From positions 1 through 62,422 of the forward strand of contig NZ_JANXWD010000024.1 of assembly GCF_025351295.1 (NCBI RefSeq): a stretch of 62,422 nt of DNA, in the 5' to 3' direction. The notes under the pieces were generated by a model. That model was given only the letters and a program-made list of their open reading frames with translations. It did no database searches and was not told the DNA's origin. Below, in pieces: positions 53,761 to 62,422 of this stretch (position 1 is the stretch's first letter; each line of letters begins with the position of its first letter). The position numbers and the translations under genes were made by a program. Origin of the DNA: Phenylobacterium sp. GTDB taxonomy: Bacteria > Pseudomonadota > Alphaproteobacteria > Caulobacterales > Caulobacteraceae.

Positions 53761-56151
53761 ATGAGTTCGCCCAGGCGTTGGCCGCGATCTTCTGGCAAGC
53801 GCGCCCTTCTGGCCGGGGCGGCGATCGCGCTCTTCTGCACCGCTCACGGCCACGCCCAGACCAAGACGATCCCCGACGGCCCCAAGGAGGTCCTGCGCGC
53901 CCGGCCGCCCGCAGCCGCCAAGCCGGCCGCCCCCAAGCCGGTCGCCGACGGCCTGCAGCCGGACGAGATGTACATGGAGGCCGATGAGGTCATCCGTGAG
54001 GACAAGTCCGGCGTCACGACGGCCAACGGCAATGTCGAGGTCCGCTACAACGGACGCACGCTGCGGGCCGACAAGCTGGTCTACGACGACGCCAGCGGCG
54101 TGGTCCGCGGCTATGGCCATATCGTCATCGTCAATGCCGATGGCACGACGGAATACGCCACCGAGATCGTGCTGGACGACCAGCTGAAGGCCGGCGTGGC
54201 GCTTGGCTTCTCGGCGCGGCTGCAACAGAACGTCAAGATCGCCGCCGCCAACGCCTCCAAGCGCAACGAGAACATCCAGGAACTCAATCACGCGATCTAC
54301 ACGCCCTGCGAGATCTGCGCCAAGGACGGCAGCGCCAAGACCCCCACCTGGTCGATCGCCGCCGATCGGGTGATCCGCGACCAGAAGAAGCGCATCGTCT
54401 ACTATCGCAACGCCCGCTTCCGGCTGTTCGGCGTGCCCATCGCCTACCTGCCGATCTTCTGGAACGCCGACCCGAAGTCGCCGCGCAACTCCGGCTTCCT
54501 GGTGCCCAAGGGCTCGGTGTCCGATCGGCGCGGCCTGTCCTACGAGCAGCCCTACTACTGGGTCATCTCGCCCTCCATGGACGCGATCATCAGTCCGCAG
54601 TTCAACACCAAGATCGCCCCGTTCCTTAATGCCGAGGTGCGCAAGCGGTTCTATTCCGGCGAGGTGGACGTCCGCTTCGGCTTCACCCATGCCCCGGATT
54701 TCGACGGCAAGGGCCGCGAGGTGCACGGCACCAGCACGGATCGGAGCTATATCCTGGGCCGCGGCGCGTTCCAGATCGACGACAAGTGGCGCTGGGGCTT
54801 CACCGCCGAGCGGGCGTCCGACGACCTGATCTTCGACAAGTACGAGGTCAGCAAGGTCTATGAGAGCCGCGGGCCCTATGTGGCCGACGACCGCCGGCTG
54901 ATCTCGCAGCTCTACGCGATCCGCCAGGACCAGCGCTCCTATCTGTCGGTCGCGGCGATGACCATCCAGGGGCTGCGGCCGGGCGCGGTCGACCCGGTCA
55001 CCGGCTTCAGCTCGGGTGAGAACGACCGGGTGTTCCCGGTGATCGGCCCCCTGATCGAGGGCCACTATGAGCCGGCCGGCACGGTTCTGGGCGGCCGGCT
55101 GCGGGTGAACACCAGCGGCGTCGTGCTGGCCCGCGAGCAGTCGCCGACCAATCTCGCCGCCCGCCTGCCGGGCCTCGACAGCGCCCGCGTCACCGGCGAA
55201 CTGGACTGGCGGCGGGCGTTCATCTCGGAGTCGGGGCTGCGGTTCGAACCGTTCGTGAACCTGCGCGCCGACGCCTATCAGCTTCACGACATCCTCACCG
55301 GCGTGGGGTCGGCCACCCGCAGCCAGAACACCGAGCGCGGCCTGGCCACCGCCGGCGTCGATGTGTCCTACCCGTTCTTCAAGCGGACCTCGGACGCGAC
55401 CATCGTGCTGGAGCCGCTGGCCCAGGTGGTCGCCTCGCCCAACGCCAAGCAGATCGTGATCGGCCGCGACGCCACCGGCGCGCCGGTCTATCTGAATGAG
55501 GACAGCGTCGCCTTCGAGTTCGACGAGACCACCCTGTTCCGGCCGAACAAGTTCCCCGGCTACGACCTCTACGAGGACGGCGCGCGGCTGAACGTGGCCG
55601 GGCGCGCCTCGGTGCTGTGGGACGACGGCCGGCGGGCCAACATCCTGCTCGGCCGCAGTTTCCGCACCCAGCAGAACCTGGTGTTCAGCGACCGCACAGG
55701 GCTGCGGACCAAGGCCTCGGACTGGATCGTCGCCGCCGACGCCCAGCCCATGAAGGGCCTGACGATGTTCGCGCGCGCCCGGCTGGATTCGGACACCTTC
55801 CAGGTCGAGCGGCTGGAAGCCGGCCTGAACACCTACAACAAGTACGGCAACGGCTTCGTCCGCTACCTGAAGGACAACGTCGACATCAACGGCGTGAGGC
55901 AGGAGAACCTGGACGTCGGTGGCGAGGTCTATGTGACCAAGAACTACGGCGTCAGCCTGTATGGCAACCGCGACCTCAATCGCGACGCCTGGGTCATCCG
56001 CGACGTCGGCGTATTCTATCGCGACGACTGCATCCGGCTGGATGTGATCTATCGCCGCGAAGACACGATCCTGGGTCGTCTGGTACCTAGCGAGTCGGTT
56101 TCGGTGCGCCTAACGCTCGCCACATTGGGCGGCGCATTGAATGGCAGGTAA
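53761..56151 (+). CDS. lptD: LPS-assembly outer membrane protein LptD
   Basis: A 796-residue protein. Residues 1-33 are a signal (RALLAGAAIALFCTAHGHAQ). The OstA/LptA-like domain follows (MYMEADEVIREDKSGVTTANGNVEVRY), then a large beta-barrel domain with many aromatic-ended strands to about residue 790. The segment CEICAKDGSAKTPTWSI has the Cys pair common in this family. It inserts LPS into the outer membrane with LptE. ATG 53761 is used rather than an in-frame ATG 25 codons earlier. Confidence 0.96.
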   Translation: MSSPRRWPRSSGKRALLAGAAIALFCTAHGHAQTKTIPDGPKEVLRARPPAAAKPAAPKPVADGLQPDEMYMEADEVIREDKSGVTTANGNVEVRYNGRTLRADKLVYDDASGVVRGYGHIVIVNADGTTEYATEIVLDDQLKAGVALGFSARLQQNVKIAAANASKRNENIQELNHAIYTPCEICAKDGSAKTPTWSIAADRVIRDQKKRIVYYRNARFRLFGVPIAYLPIFWNADPKSPRNSGFLVPKGSVSDRRGLSYEQPYYWVISPSMDAIISPQFNTKIAPFLNAEVRKRFYSGEVDVRFGFTHAPDFDGKGREVHGTSTDRSYILGRGAFQIDDKWRWGFTAERASDDLIFDKYEVSKVYESRGPYVADDRRLISQLYAIRQDQRSYLSVAAMTIQGLRPGAVDPVTGFSSGENDRVFPVIGPLIEGHYEPAGTVLGGRLRVNTSGVVLAREQSPTNLAARLPGLDSARVTGELDWRRAFISESGLRFEPFVNLRADAYQLHDILTGVGSATRSQNTERGLATAGVDVSYPFFKRTSDATIVLEPLAQVVASPNAKQIVIGRDATGAPVYLNEDSVAFEFDETTLFRPNKFPGYDLYEDGARLNVAGRASVLWDDGRRANILLGRSFRTQQNLVFSDRTGLRTKASDWIVAADAQPMKGLTMFARARLDSDTFQVERLEAGLNTYNKYGNGFVRYLKDNVDINGVRQENLDVGGEVYVTKNYGVSLYGNRDLNRDAWVIRDVGVFYRDDCIRLDVIYRREDTILGRLVPSESVSVRLTLATLGGALNGR

Positions 56152-56194
56152 TATGGCGGCCGAAGTGCGCCTCCACGAAGGAAGACTCTCGTCC

Positions 56195-57553
56195 ATGAAG
56201 CGTTATCTGTCGGGCCCTGCGGCGCGGAGCGCAGCGTTCGCCTGCGTCATGATCGCCATCGGCGCAGCGCCCCAGGCCATGGCCCAGTCCTCGGACGCGC
56301 CGGTCGGGACCGCGCCCGCCGACGCGGCGCGGCCGGCCGCGCCGCCTCCCCCGACCGGAATGTCGGAATCGGTGGCCGCGGTGGTCAACGACGACATCGT
56401 CTCGACCTATGACCTCGCCCAGCGCATGCGGCTGCTGATCGCCACCTCCGGCGTGCAGCCGACCGAGGAGAACCTGTCGCAGTTCCAGCGCGAGGCCCTG
56501 GTCTCGCTGGTCGACGAACGCCTGCAGTTCCAGGAACTGCACCGCGTCGAGAAGGAACAGAAGATCGACATCCTGGCCGACGATGCCGAGGTCGCCGACG
56601 AGATCTCCGGCATGGCCCAGCAGAACAACATGACCGCCGATCAGTTCCTGACCTTCCTGACGCAACGCGGCATCGGCGCTGACACCCTGAAGCAGCAGCT
56701 GCGCGCCCAGATCAGCTGGGCCCGCTGGATCCGCGGCCGCTATGGCTCGCGCCTGCGGATCGGCGAGGACCAGATCGCCGCCACCCAGGCCCGGATGACC
56801 GCCCAGGCTGCCCGGCCGCAGTACAACATCGGCGAAGTGCTGGTCGACGCCACCCGGGTCGGCGGCATGCCGCAGGCCATGGCCGGCGCCCAGCAACTGG
56901 TGGTGCAGCTGCAGCAGGGCGCGCCCTTCCCCTCCGTGGCGCGCCAGTTCTCGGCCCTGCCCACCGCGGCCAACGGCGGCGACGCCGGTTGGGTCAGCGC
57001 CGGCGAGGTGCCGCCCGAGGTCGAGACCGTGCTTGAGCAGATGCGCCCCGGCCAGCTGTCACAGCCGATCCAGGTCAAGGACGGCGTCTACATCCTCTAT
57101 CTGAAGGACAAGCGCGCCGGTGGCAGCGCCACCCTGGTCAGCCTTAAGCAGGCGGCCGTGGCCCTGGCGCAGACCGCCACCGCCGACGACGAGGCCGCGG
57201 CGCGCGCAAAGCTGACGGCGCTCAAGCCGCAGATCAAGGATTGCGCCTCGCTCGAGGCGACGGCCGGCAAGGTCCAGGGCGTCGTCGCCGGCGACCTGGG
57301 TGAGGCCGAGGTCGCCGACCTCGCGCCGCAGTTCCAGGAGGCGGCCAACAAGCTGAAGGTGGGCGAGATCTCCGATCCCATCCGCACCGGCGCGGGCCTG
57401 CATCTGGTCGCCGTCTGCGCCCGCCGCACGGCCTCGGCGGCCCAGGCCGACAAGCAACAGATCGAACAGCGGCTGATGGGCCAGCAGCTCAGCATGATCG
57501 CCCGCCGCTACATGCGCGACCTGCGCAACTCGGCGACCATAGAGACGAAGTGA
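56195..57553 (+). CDS. surA: Periplasmic peptidylprolyl isomerase SurA
   Basis: A 452-residue outer-membrane-protein chaperone. A signal peptide ends near AMA (residue 31), then a proline-rich linker. The SurA N-domain is ESVAAVVNDDIVSTYDLAQRMRLLI, and a parvulin-like domain shows YNIGEVLVDATR, GDAGWVSAGEVPPEVE and LSQPIQVKDGVYILYL. The second PPIase-like region is degenerate. It follows lptD, whose barrel it helps fold. ATG 56195 is preferred to 56141, which overlaps lptD by 11 bases and lacks a signal at the start. Confidence 0.94.
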   Translation: MKRYLSGPAARSAAFACVMIAIGAAPQAMAQSSDAPVGTAPADAARPAAPPPPTGMSESVAAVVNDDIVSTYDLAQRMRLLIATSGVQPTEENLSQFQREALVSLVDERLQFQELHRVEKEQKIDILADDAEVADEISGMAQQNNMTADQFLTFLTQRGIGADTLKQQLRAQISWARWIRGRYGSRLRIGEDQIAATQARMTAQAARPQYNIGEVLVDATRVGGMPQAMAGAQQLVVQLQQGAPFPSVARQFSALPTAANGGDAGWVSAGEVPPEVETVLEQMRPGQLSQPIQVKDGVYILYLKDKRAGGSATLVSLKQAAVALAQTATADDEAAARAKLTALKPQIKDCASLEATAGKVQGVVAGDLGEAEVADLAPQFQEAANKLKVGEISDPIRTGAGLHLVAVCARRTASAAQADKQQIEQRLMGQQLSMIARRYMRDLRNSATIETK

Positions 57554-58557
57554 CGATCGGCCCGCTCGCCCTCACGCTCGGCGATCCGGCGGGCATCGGC
57601 CCCGAGATCGTCGTCAAGGCGTGGCGCGCGCTGCGGGACACCGGCCCGGCCTTCTTCGTGATCGGCGACGCGCGGGCGGTGAGTTCGGCGCCGGCCGCCG
57701 GCGGTGCGCCGATCCGGGCGATCTCCGCGCCGCACCAGGTGCGCCCCGCGTTCGCCGACGCCATCCCCATCCTGGACCTGCCGCTGCGCGCCTCGGTGGT
57801 CGCCGGCCAGCCGACGCCGGCGGCCGCGCCCTCCATTATCCAGTGGATCGAGACGGCCGTCGGCCTGGCGCTGTCGCGGACCGTGTCCGGCGTCGTCACC
57901 GCACCGATCGCCAAGGCCCCGCTGTACGAGGCCGGGTTCAAGTTCCCCGGCCATACCGAATTCCTGGGCGAGCTCACCGCGGCCGCCAGCTACGACGGCG
58001 CGCGCGGGCCGATCATGATGCTGGTCGCCGCCGACCTGAAGGTGACCCTGGTCACCATCCACGACCCGCTGGCCAAGGTGCCCGGCAAGCTCAGCATCGA
58101 GGGCATCGTCAACGCCGGCTTGGTCACCGCCCAGGCGCTGCGCCGCGACTTCGGGATCGCCAGCCCGCGGGTGGCCGTCTCCGGCCTGAACCCCCACGCC
58201 GGCGAGAGCGGCGGCATCGGGCGCGAGGAGATCGACATCGTCGAGCCGGCGGTGCGCGCGCTCGTAGCGCTGGGCGTCGACGCCCGCGGCCCCTACCCGG
58301 CCGACACCCTGTTTCCCGCCGAACGGCGCTCGACCTATGACGCGGCGGTCTGCCTCTATCACGATCAGGCGCTGATCCCGGTGAAGATGCTCGACTTCTG
58401 GGGCGGGGTGAACGTCACCCTGGGCCTGCCGATCGTGCGCACCTCGCCCGACCATGGCACCGCCTTCGACATCGCCGGCCGCGGCCTGGCCCGCGCCGAC
58501 AGCCTGATCGCCGCCCTCCGCCTGGCCGACAAGATCGCCCAGCGCCGCGGCGCATGA
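57550..58557 (+). CDS. pdxA: 4-hydroxythreonine-4-phosphate dehydrogenase
   Basis: A 335-residue NAD-dependent enzyme of pyridoxal phosphate synthesis. Markers are LALTLGDPAGIGPEIVVKA, VTAPIAKAPLYEAGFKFPGHTEFL, MMLVAADLKVTLVTIHDPLAKVP, GLNPHAGESGGIGREE and CLYHDQALIPVKML. The start is GTG 57550, overlapping the surA stop by four bases. Confidence 0.97.
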   Translation: MTIGPLALTLGDPAGIGPEIVVKAWRALRDTGPAFFVIGDARAVSSAPAAGGAPIRAISAPHQVRPAFADAIPILDLPLRASVVAGQPTPAAAPSIIQWIETAVGLALSRTVSGVVTAPIAKAPLYEAGFKFPGHTEFLGELTAAASYDGARGPIMMLVAADLKVTLVTIHDPLAKVPGKLSIEGIVNAGLVTAQALRRDFGIASPRVAVSGLNPHAGESGGIGREEIDIVEPAVRALVALGVDARGPYPADTLFPAERRSTYDAAVCLYHDQALIPVKMLDFWGGVNVTLGLPIVRTSPDHGTAFDIAGRGLARADSLIAALRLADKIAQRRGA

Positions 58558-59378
58558 CCCTCGAGGGGCTGCCGACCCTGCGCGAGGCGCTGGAGGCGCA
58601 CGGCCTCTGGGCCAACAAGGCGTTCGGCCAGCACTTCCTGCTGGACCTCAACATCACCCGCAAGATCGCCCGCCTGGCGCAGGTGAGCGCCGGCGCCCAC
58701 GTCATCGAGGTTGGGCCGGGCCCGGGCGGCCTGACCCGCGCGCTGCTGGAGACCGGGGCCCGGGTGACGGCGGTAGAGAGGGACGAGCGGTTCCGGCCGT
58801 TACTGGACGAGATATCGGCCGCAAGCTCTTCTCTCAACGTGATTTTTGCCGACGCGTTGAAGATCGACGAGGCCCAGCTTGCCAGCGGCGCGCCCGCGCA
58901 CGTCGTCTCCAACCTGCCCTACAACGTCGGCACGCCGCTGCTGATCAAGTGGCTGACCGGCCCGTGGACCCCCGCCTCGCTGACCTTGATGTTCCAGCGC
59001 GAGGTAGCCGACCGGATCACCGAGGGGCCAGGCGAGGACGCCTATGGCCGGCTGGCGGTGATCGTGCAGGCGACCTGCGCCGCCCACCGGGTGATGGACG
59101 CTCCGGCGCGAGCCTTCACCCCGCCGCCGAAGGTGGACTCCGCCGTCGTGCGCCTGGAGCCCCGCGCCGACCGGCCCTCGCCCGAACGCCTGACCGCCCT
59201 GCAGACCGTCACCGCCGCGGCGTTCGGCCAGCGGCGCAAGATGCTGCGCTCCAGCCTGAAGGTGCTGGGCGGCGACGACCTGATCGCCGCCGCCGGCCTC
59301 GACCCGCAGGCCCGCGCCGAGGTGGTGCCGGTCGACGGCTTCCTGGCCCTCGCCGACGCGTGGCTCGCCCGACGCTAG
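58554..59378 (+). CDS. rsmA: 16S rRNA (adenine(1518)-N(6)/adenine(1519)-N(6))-dimethyltransferase
   Basis: A 274-residue KsgA-family enzyme that dimethylates two adenines near the 3' end of 16S rRNA. KAFGQHFLLDLNITRKIA, the SAM motif VIEVGPGPGGLTRALLE and the catalytic NLPYNVGTPLLIKWL are present, then FTPPPKVDSAVVRLEPR. Four-base overlap with pdxA (58554-58557). Confidence 0.97.
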   Translation: MTLEGLPTLREALEAHGLWANKAFGQHFLLDLNITRKIARLAQVSAGAHVIEVGPGPGGLTRALLETGARVTAVERDERFRPLLDEISAASSSLNVIFADALKIDEAQLASGAPAHVVSNLPYNVGTPLLIKWLTGPWTPASLTLMFQREVADRITEGPGEDAYGRLAVIVQATCAAHRVMDAPARAFTPPPKVDSAVVRLEPRADRPSPERLTALQTVTAAAFGQRRKMLRSSLKVLGGDDLIAAAGLDPQARAEVVPVDGFLALADAWLARR

Positions 59379-59437
59379 AGCGGTTGCCGAAGGCGATGGC
59401 AACGGCTCCTATGCCGGGGAATCGAAAGGGAGCCGGC

Positions 59438-60106
59438 ATGTTGACGCTGCTGGGCGTGGCCGTGGTGGTGGTCGGCTTCGCCGTGCGGCTGAACCCGCTG
59501 CTGGTGGTGGTGCTGGCCGCCTTCGTGACCGGGTGGGCCGCGGGACTGTCACCCGTCGAGGTGCTGGCGGCGTTCGGCAAGGCGTTCAACACCAACCGCT
59601 ACGTCAGCGCCACCTACCTGATCCTGCCGGTGATCGGCCTGGCCGAGCGCGCGGGCCTGCAGGAGCGGGCCCGCACCCTGATCGGCCGTTTGAAGGGCGT
59701 GTCGGTCGGGCCGCTGCTGATCGTCTACCTGCTGTTTCGCCAGCTCACCGCGGCGCTGGGCCTGACCCCGATCGCCGGCCAGGCCCAGACCATCCGCCCC
59801 ATGGTCGCGCCCATGGCCGAGGCCGCGGCGGAGGCGCACGCCGGCGCGCTGGATGCCGCCACCCGCCAGGACGTCCGCGCCATGGCCGCCGCCACCGACA
59901 ACATCGGCCTGTTCTTCGGCGAGGACATCTTCATCGCCATCGGCTCGGTCCTGCTGATGGTCGGCTTCCTGGCGACCAGCGGGATCGTCATCGACCCGAT
60001 CCACCTGTCGCTGTGGGCCATCCCCACCGCCGTCGTGGCCTTCGCGATCCACGCCGGGCGGCTGATCCTGTTCGACCGGCGGCTGCGCAAAAGGGCGGCG
60101 GCGTGA
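59438..60106 (+). CDS. DUF969 family membrane protein
   Basis: A 222-residue integral membrane protein with about six hydrophobic segments. Distinctive parts are MLTLLGVAVVVVGFAVRLNPLLVVV, FNTNRYVSATYLILPVIGLAERAGLQERAR, TPIAGQAQTIRPMVAPMAEAAAEA and ATDNIGLFFGEDIFIAIGSVLLM. DUF969 and DUF979 genes are commonly adjacent and have been proposed as a two-part 5-oxoproline transporter from neighbours elsewhere; no 5-oxoprolinase gene is seen here. AAGGGAG precedes ATG 59438. The 4-base overlap GTGA joins it to DUF979. Confidence 0.88.
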   Translation: MLTLLGVAVVVVGFAVRLNPLLVVVLAAFVTGWAAGLSPVEVLAAFGKAFNTNRYVSATYLILPVIGLAERAGLQERARTLIGRLKGVSVGPLLIVYLLFRQLTAALGLTPIAGQAQTIRPMVAPMAEAAAEAHAGALDAATRQDVRAMAAATDNIGLFFGEDIFIAIGSVLLMVGFLATSGIVIDPIHLSLWAIPTAVVAFAIHAGRLILFDRRLRKRAAA

Positions 60107-61056
60107 TCGGGCTCTCGGTCGTCTATGGGCTGGCCGGGCTGGTGTTCGCCGCCTTCGCCCTGCTGAGCGCCCCCGACCGGACCAACCGCAAGCGGTTCGG
60201 CAATGTCCTGTTCTGGGGCCTGGTGGCGACGAGCTTCCTGGCCGGCGACTGCCTGGGCGACCTCGGCAACGGGGTGCTGGTGCTGGGCCTGGTGCTGATC
60301 GCCGGGACCGGGCAGCTGGGCCGTGGCCAGCCGGCCACGACCTCGCCCGACGAGCGCAAGGCCCTGGCGGCGCGGTTCGGCGAGCGGCTGTTCATCCCCG
60401 CCCTGATCCTGCCGGTCGTGGTGGCCTTCGGCGTCCTGGTGCTGACGCCGATGCGGCTCGCCGAGGGGCCACTGCTCGACCCGAAGCAGGCAACGCTGAT
60501 CTCCCTCGCCCTGGCCGCGGTCATCGCCACTGGCGTCGGCCTGATCTCCCTGCGCCAGCCGCTGCTCAGCCCGCTGCAGGAGGGGCGCCGCCTCGTCGAC
60601 ACCGTCGGCTGGGCCGCCCTGCTGCCGCAGATGCTGGCGGCGCTGGGGGCCATCTTCGCCCTGGCCGGGGTGGGCCAGGCGATCGGGGCCCTGGTCACCG
60701 CCTGGATCCCGATGGACGCGCGGCTGACGGCGGTGGCGGTCTATTGCCTGGGCATGGCCGGGTTCACCCTGGTTATGGGCAACGCGTTTGCCGCCTTCCC
60801 GGTGCTGATGGCCGGCGTCGGCCTGCCGATCCTGATCGGCAAGTTCCACGGCGATCCGGCCGTCGTCGCCTCGATCGGCATGCTGTCGGGGTTCTGCGGC
60901 ACCCTGATGACCCCGCTGGCGGCCAATTTCAACCTGGTGCCCGCCGCCCTGCTGGAGCTGCCGGACCGCTACGCCGTGATCAAGGCGCAGATCCCGACCG
61001 CGCTCCCCCTGCTCATCGCCAACATGGTCCTGATGTATGTCCTCGCCTTCAGATGA
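60103..61056 (+). CDS. DUF979 family membrane protein
   Basis: A 317-residue polytopic protein with about nine hydrophobic segments. Recognisable parts are GLVATSFLAGDCLGDLGNGVLVLGLVLIAG, FGERLFIPALILPV, AVYCLGMAGFTLVMGNAFAAFPVLMAGVGLPILIG and SIGMLSGFCGTLMTPLAANFNLVPAALLELPD. GTG 60103 starts it, overlapping the DUF969 stop. It is expected to form one membrane complex with the preceding product. Substrate unproven. Confidence 0.88.
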   Translation: MIGLSVVYGLAGLVFAAFALLSAPDRTNRKRFGNVLFWGLVATSFLAGDCLGDLGNGVLVLGLVLIAGTGQLGRGQPATTSPDERKALAARFGERLFIPALILPVVVAFGVLVLTPMRLAEGPLLDPKQATLISLALAAVIATGVGLISLRQPLLSPLQEGRRLVDTVGWAALLPQMLAALGAIFALAGVGQAIGALVTAWIPMDARLTAVAVYCLGMAGFTLVMGNAFAAFPVLMAGVGLPILIGKFHGDPAVVASIGMLSGFCGTLMTPLAANFNLVPAALLELPDRYAVIKAQIPTALPLLIANMVLMYVLAFR

Positions 61057-62050
61057 TCGCCTGACGCCGGAGCTGGCCTCGCAGTTCGCCCGCATCGCGC
61101 TCAGCCATGTGGCGCGGGAGTATCCCAACAAGCTGGACCACGTCATTTCTGGCCCCGAGGACGTGCGGGGGCCACGCGACCTCCACCCGATCTTCTTCGG
61201 CAGCTTCGACTGGCACTCCTGCGTCCACGGTTACTGGCTGCTGGCCAGCCTGCTGCGCCTGGAGCCGGGCATCCCGGAGGCCGACGCCATCCGCGCCCTG
61301 TTCGACGACGCCTTCACCCGCAAGAAGGTGGCCGCCGAGGTCGCCTACCTCGCCCGCCCCTCGGCGCGGGGCTTCGAGCGGCCCTACGGCTGGGGCTGGC
61401 TGCTGAAGCTCCAGGCCGAGCTGCTGGCCCACGACGCCCCCTGGGCGGCGACCCATCGGCCCCTGGCCAACGCCTTCGCCCAGCGGTTCCGCGACTTCCT
61501 GCCCGTGGCCGCCAACCCGATCCGCACCGGCGTCCATTCCTCGACCGCCTTCGCCCTGGCCCTGGCCAGCGACTATGCCTGCGCGGTCAACGACGGCGAC
61601 CTGCTGGCGCTGTTCGAGGCCAAGGCCCACGACTGGTACGCCGCCGACCGCCACGCCCAGGCCTGGGAGCCGTCCGGCGATGACTTCCTCTCCGCCACCC
61701 TGGTCACGGCGGTGTGCCTGCGCCGCGTGCTGCCGGCCCACAGCTTCCAGGACTGGTTCGCCGACTACCTGCCGCACGCCGCCGAGGCCCGTCCGGCCAG
61801 CCTGTTCACCCCGGCCACGGTCACCGACCGCACGGACGGCAAGATCGTCCACCTGGACGGCCTGAACCTGTCACGCGCCTGGTGCTGGCGCGAGATCGCC
61901 GCCGCCCTGCCCGCCGACGACCCGGCGCGGCCGGTCATCGAAGAGGCCGCCCGCGATCACCTCGCCGCCAGCCTGCCGCACGTGGCCGGCGACTACATGG
62001 GCGAGCACTGGCTCGCCTCGTTCGCCCTGCTGGCCCTGACGGCGGGCTAA
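61037..62050 (+). CDS. DUF2891 family protein
   Basis: A 337-residue soluble protein. Conserved family segments are [80 protein letters not shown] and a closing [12 protein letters not shown]. The paired His/Trp and repeated helical pattern suggest an (alpha/alpha)-barrel enzyme, but no activity is known to me. ATG 61037 overlaps DUF979 by 20 bases, so all three genes are translated together. Confidence 0.88.
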   Translation: MSSPSDDRLTPELASQFARIALSHVAREYPNKLDHVISGPEDVRGPRDLHPIFFGSFDWHSCVHGYWLLASLLRLEPGIPEADAIRALFDDAFTRKKVAAEVAYLARPSARGFERPYGWGWLLKLQAELLAHDAPWAATHRPLANAFAQRFRDFLPVAANPIRTGVHSSTAFALALASDYACAVNDGDLLALFEAKAHDWYAADRHAQAWEPSGDDFLSATLVTAVCLRRVLPAHSFQDWFADYLPHAAEARPASLFTPATVTDRTDGKIVHLDGLNLSRAWCWREIAAALPADDPARPVIEEAARDHLAASLPHVAGDYMGEHWLASFALLALTAG

Positions 62051-62083
62051 GGTCCAGACTGAGATTTCAATAGCATAGACAAC

Positions 62084-62099
62084 GAGACCCGCTCATCCC
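62084..62099. repeat. Truncated arm of palindromic element A beside an IS end
   Basis: GACCCGCTCATCCCGG (62084-62099) matches the outer part of element A (7250-7282) and then stops abruptly at GTTAGAGCG, where transposon-like sequence begins. This fits an insertion element having landed inside a copy of element A. Confidence 0.5.
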
Positions 62100-62117
62100 G
62101 GTTAGAGCGTGACCGCT

Positions 62118-62422
62118 TTAGCATGGAGCGTAGCCGGAGTTGACGAGGGAGTTGGCGCACGCGTCGGCCGAGAAGTGGTCGAGGAGCATGCCGATGCGCC
62201 GCCAAGGTGTGCTCGACGGTGCGTTCTGCGGCCTTGCGCAGGAGGGTCTTCAGCTTGGCGAAGACCTGCTCGATGGGGTTGAGGTCGGGGCTGTAGGGCG
62301 GGAGGAAGATGAGGTGAGCCCCGGCGTTGCGGAGGGCGGCGCGGACGGCCTTGCCGTTGTGGCTGCCGAGGTTGTCCATGATCACGACGTCGCCCGGCTT
62401 GAGGATGGGGACCAGTACCGGC
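62118..62422 (-). pseudogene. IS630-family transposase, 3' part, frameshifted
   Basis: C-terminal part of a DDE (Tc1/mariner-like) transposase running off the right edge. It reads [19 protein letters not shown] and [36 protein letters not shown], with the DN-SH and P-DLNPIE motifs holding the last catalytic residues. After EHT the normal ending ([20 protein letters not shown] and SGYAPC, stop at 62118) lies in the next frame. One extra base at about 62204-62205 (AA where one A is expected) shifts the frame. As it stands, the original frame continues to 62047 with unrelated residues. Probably inactive unless frameshifting occurs. Confidence 0.85.

Overview
The window reads as chromosome of a high-GC alphaproteobacterium of the Caulobacteraceae (Caulobacter/Phenylobacterium type). 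The basis is HdaA next to polyphosphate genes, a MucR regulator with the Caulobacter-style incomplete zinc finger, a lone motB, C4-pathway hemA, Bpt, a PEPxxWA-CTERM protein and an nrdR-rib-nusB-thiL cluster. The family assignment is inference from gene content, not from a database comparison. There is no prophage, rRNA or CRISPR; one truncated insertion sequence runs off the right edge.

Layout. 1-4 kb: K+-independent proton pyrophosphatase (minus), a small exported protein and a two-lobed retropepsin-like protease. 4-11 kb (minus): glyA, nrdR, a small hypothetical, a reductase-only RibD, ribE, ribH, nusB, thiL and a sulfatase, apparently one long transcription unit. The RibD deaminase domain and the usual ribBA are absent, and long palindromic repeats lie next to both gaps. 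11-19 kb: mucR (plus), then a minus-strand valine-degradation run (isobutyryl-CoA dehydrogenase, 3-hydroxyisobutyryl-CoA hydrolase, exported methyltransferase-like protein, mmsB) interrupted by a VapBC-type toxin-antitoxin pair, followed by hemA and a membrane protein. hemB is at 19 kb on the plus strand.

20-25 kb (minus): SMP-30-like lactonase, epoxide-hydrolase-like protein, a two-subunit molybdenum oxidoreductase (iorAB type) and a GNAT enzyme. 25-36 kb (plus): motB, bpt, hdaA, a CYTH-CHAD protein, ppk and ppx (a polyphosphate cluster), then rnd (minus) and purM. 36-45 kb: PEP-CTERM protein, a degenerate GGDEF/EAL-like protein, a 2-oxoacid:ferredoxin oxidoreductase (korAB) coupled to a GltD-like flavoprotein with a ferredoxin tail, a 58-residue protein and a LuxR-type regulator. 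45-51 kb: trigger factor, tRNA-Leu(UAG), glycosyltransferase, I78-type inhibitor lipoprotein, holC, a hydrolase and pepA. 51-59 kb (plus): the envelope run lptF-lptG-lptD-surA-pdxA-rsmA. 59-62 kb: an uncharacterised DUF969-DUF979-DUF2891 operon, then an IS630-type transposase fragment.

Most of the window is housekeeping. The parts I would look at again are the eroded riboflavin operon with its palindromic elements, the toxin-antitoxin pair inside the valine operon, the DUF969/DUF979/DUF2891 operon, the KorAB-flavoprotein unit with its degenerate signalling neighbour, and several short palindromes or leader ORFs placed at start sites.
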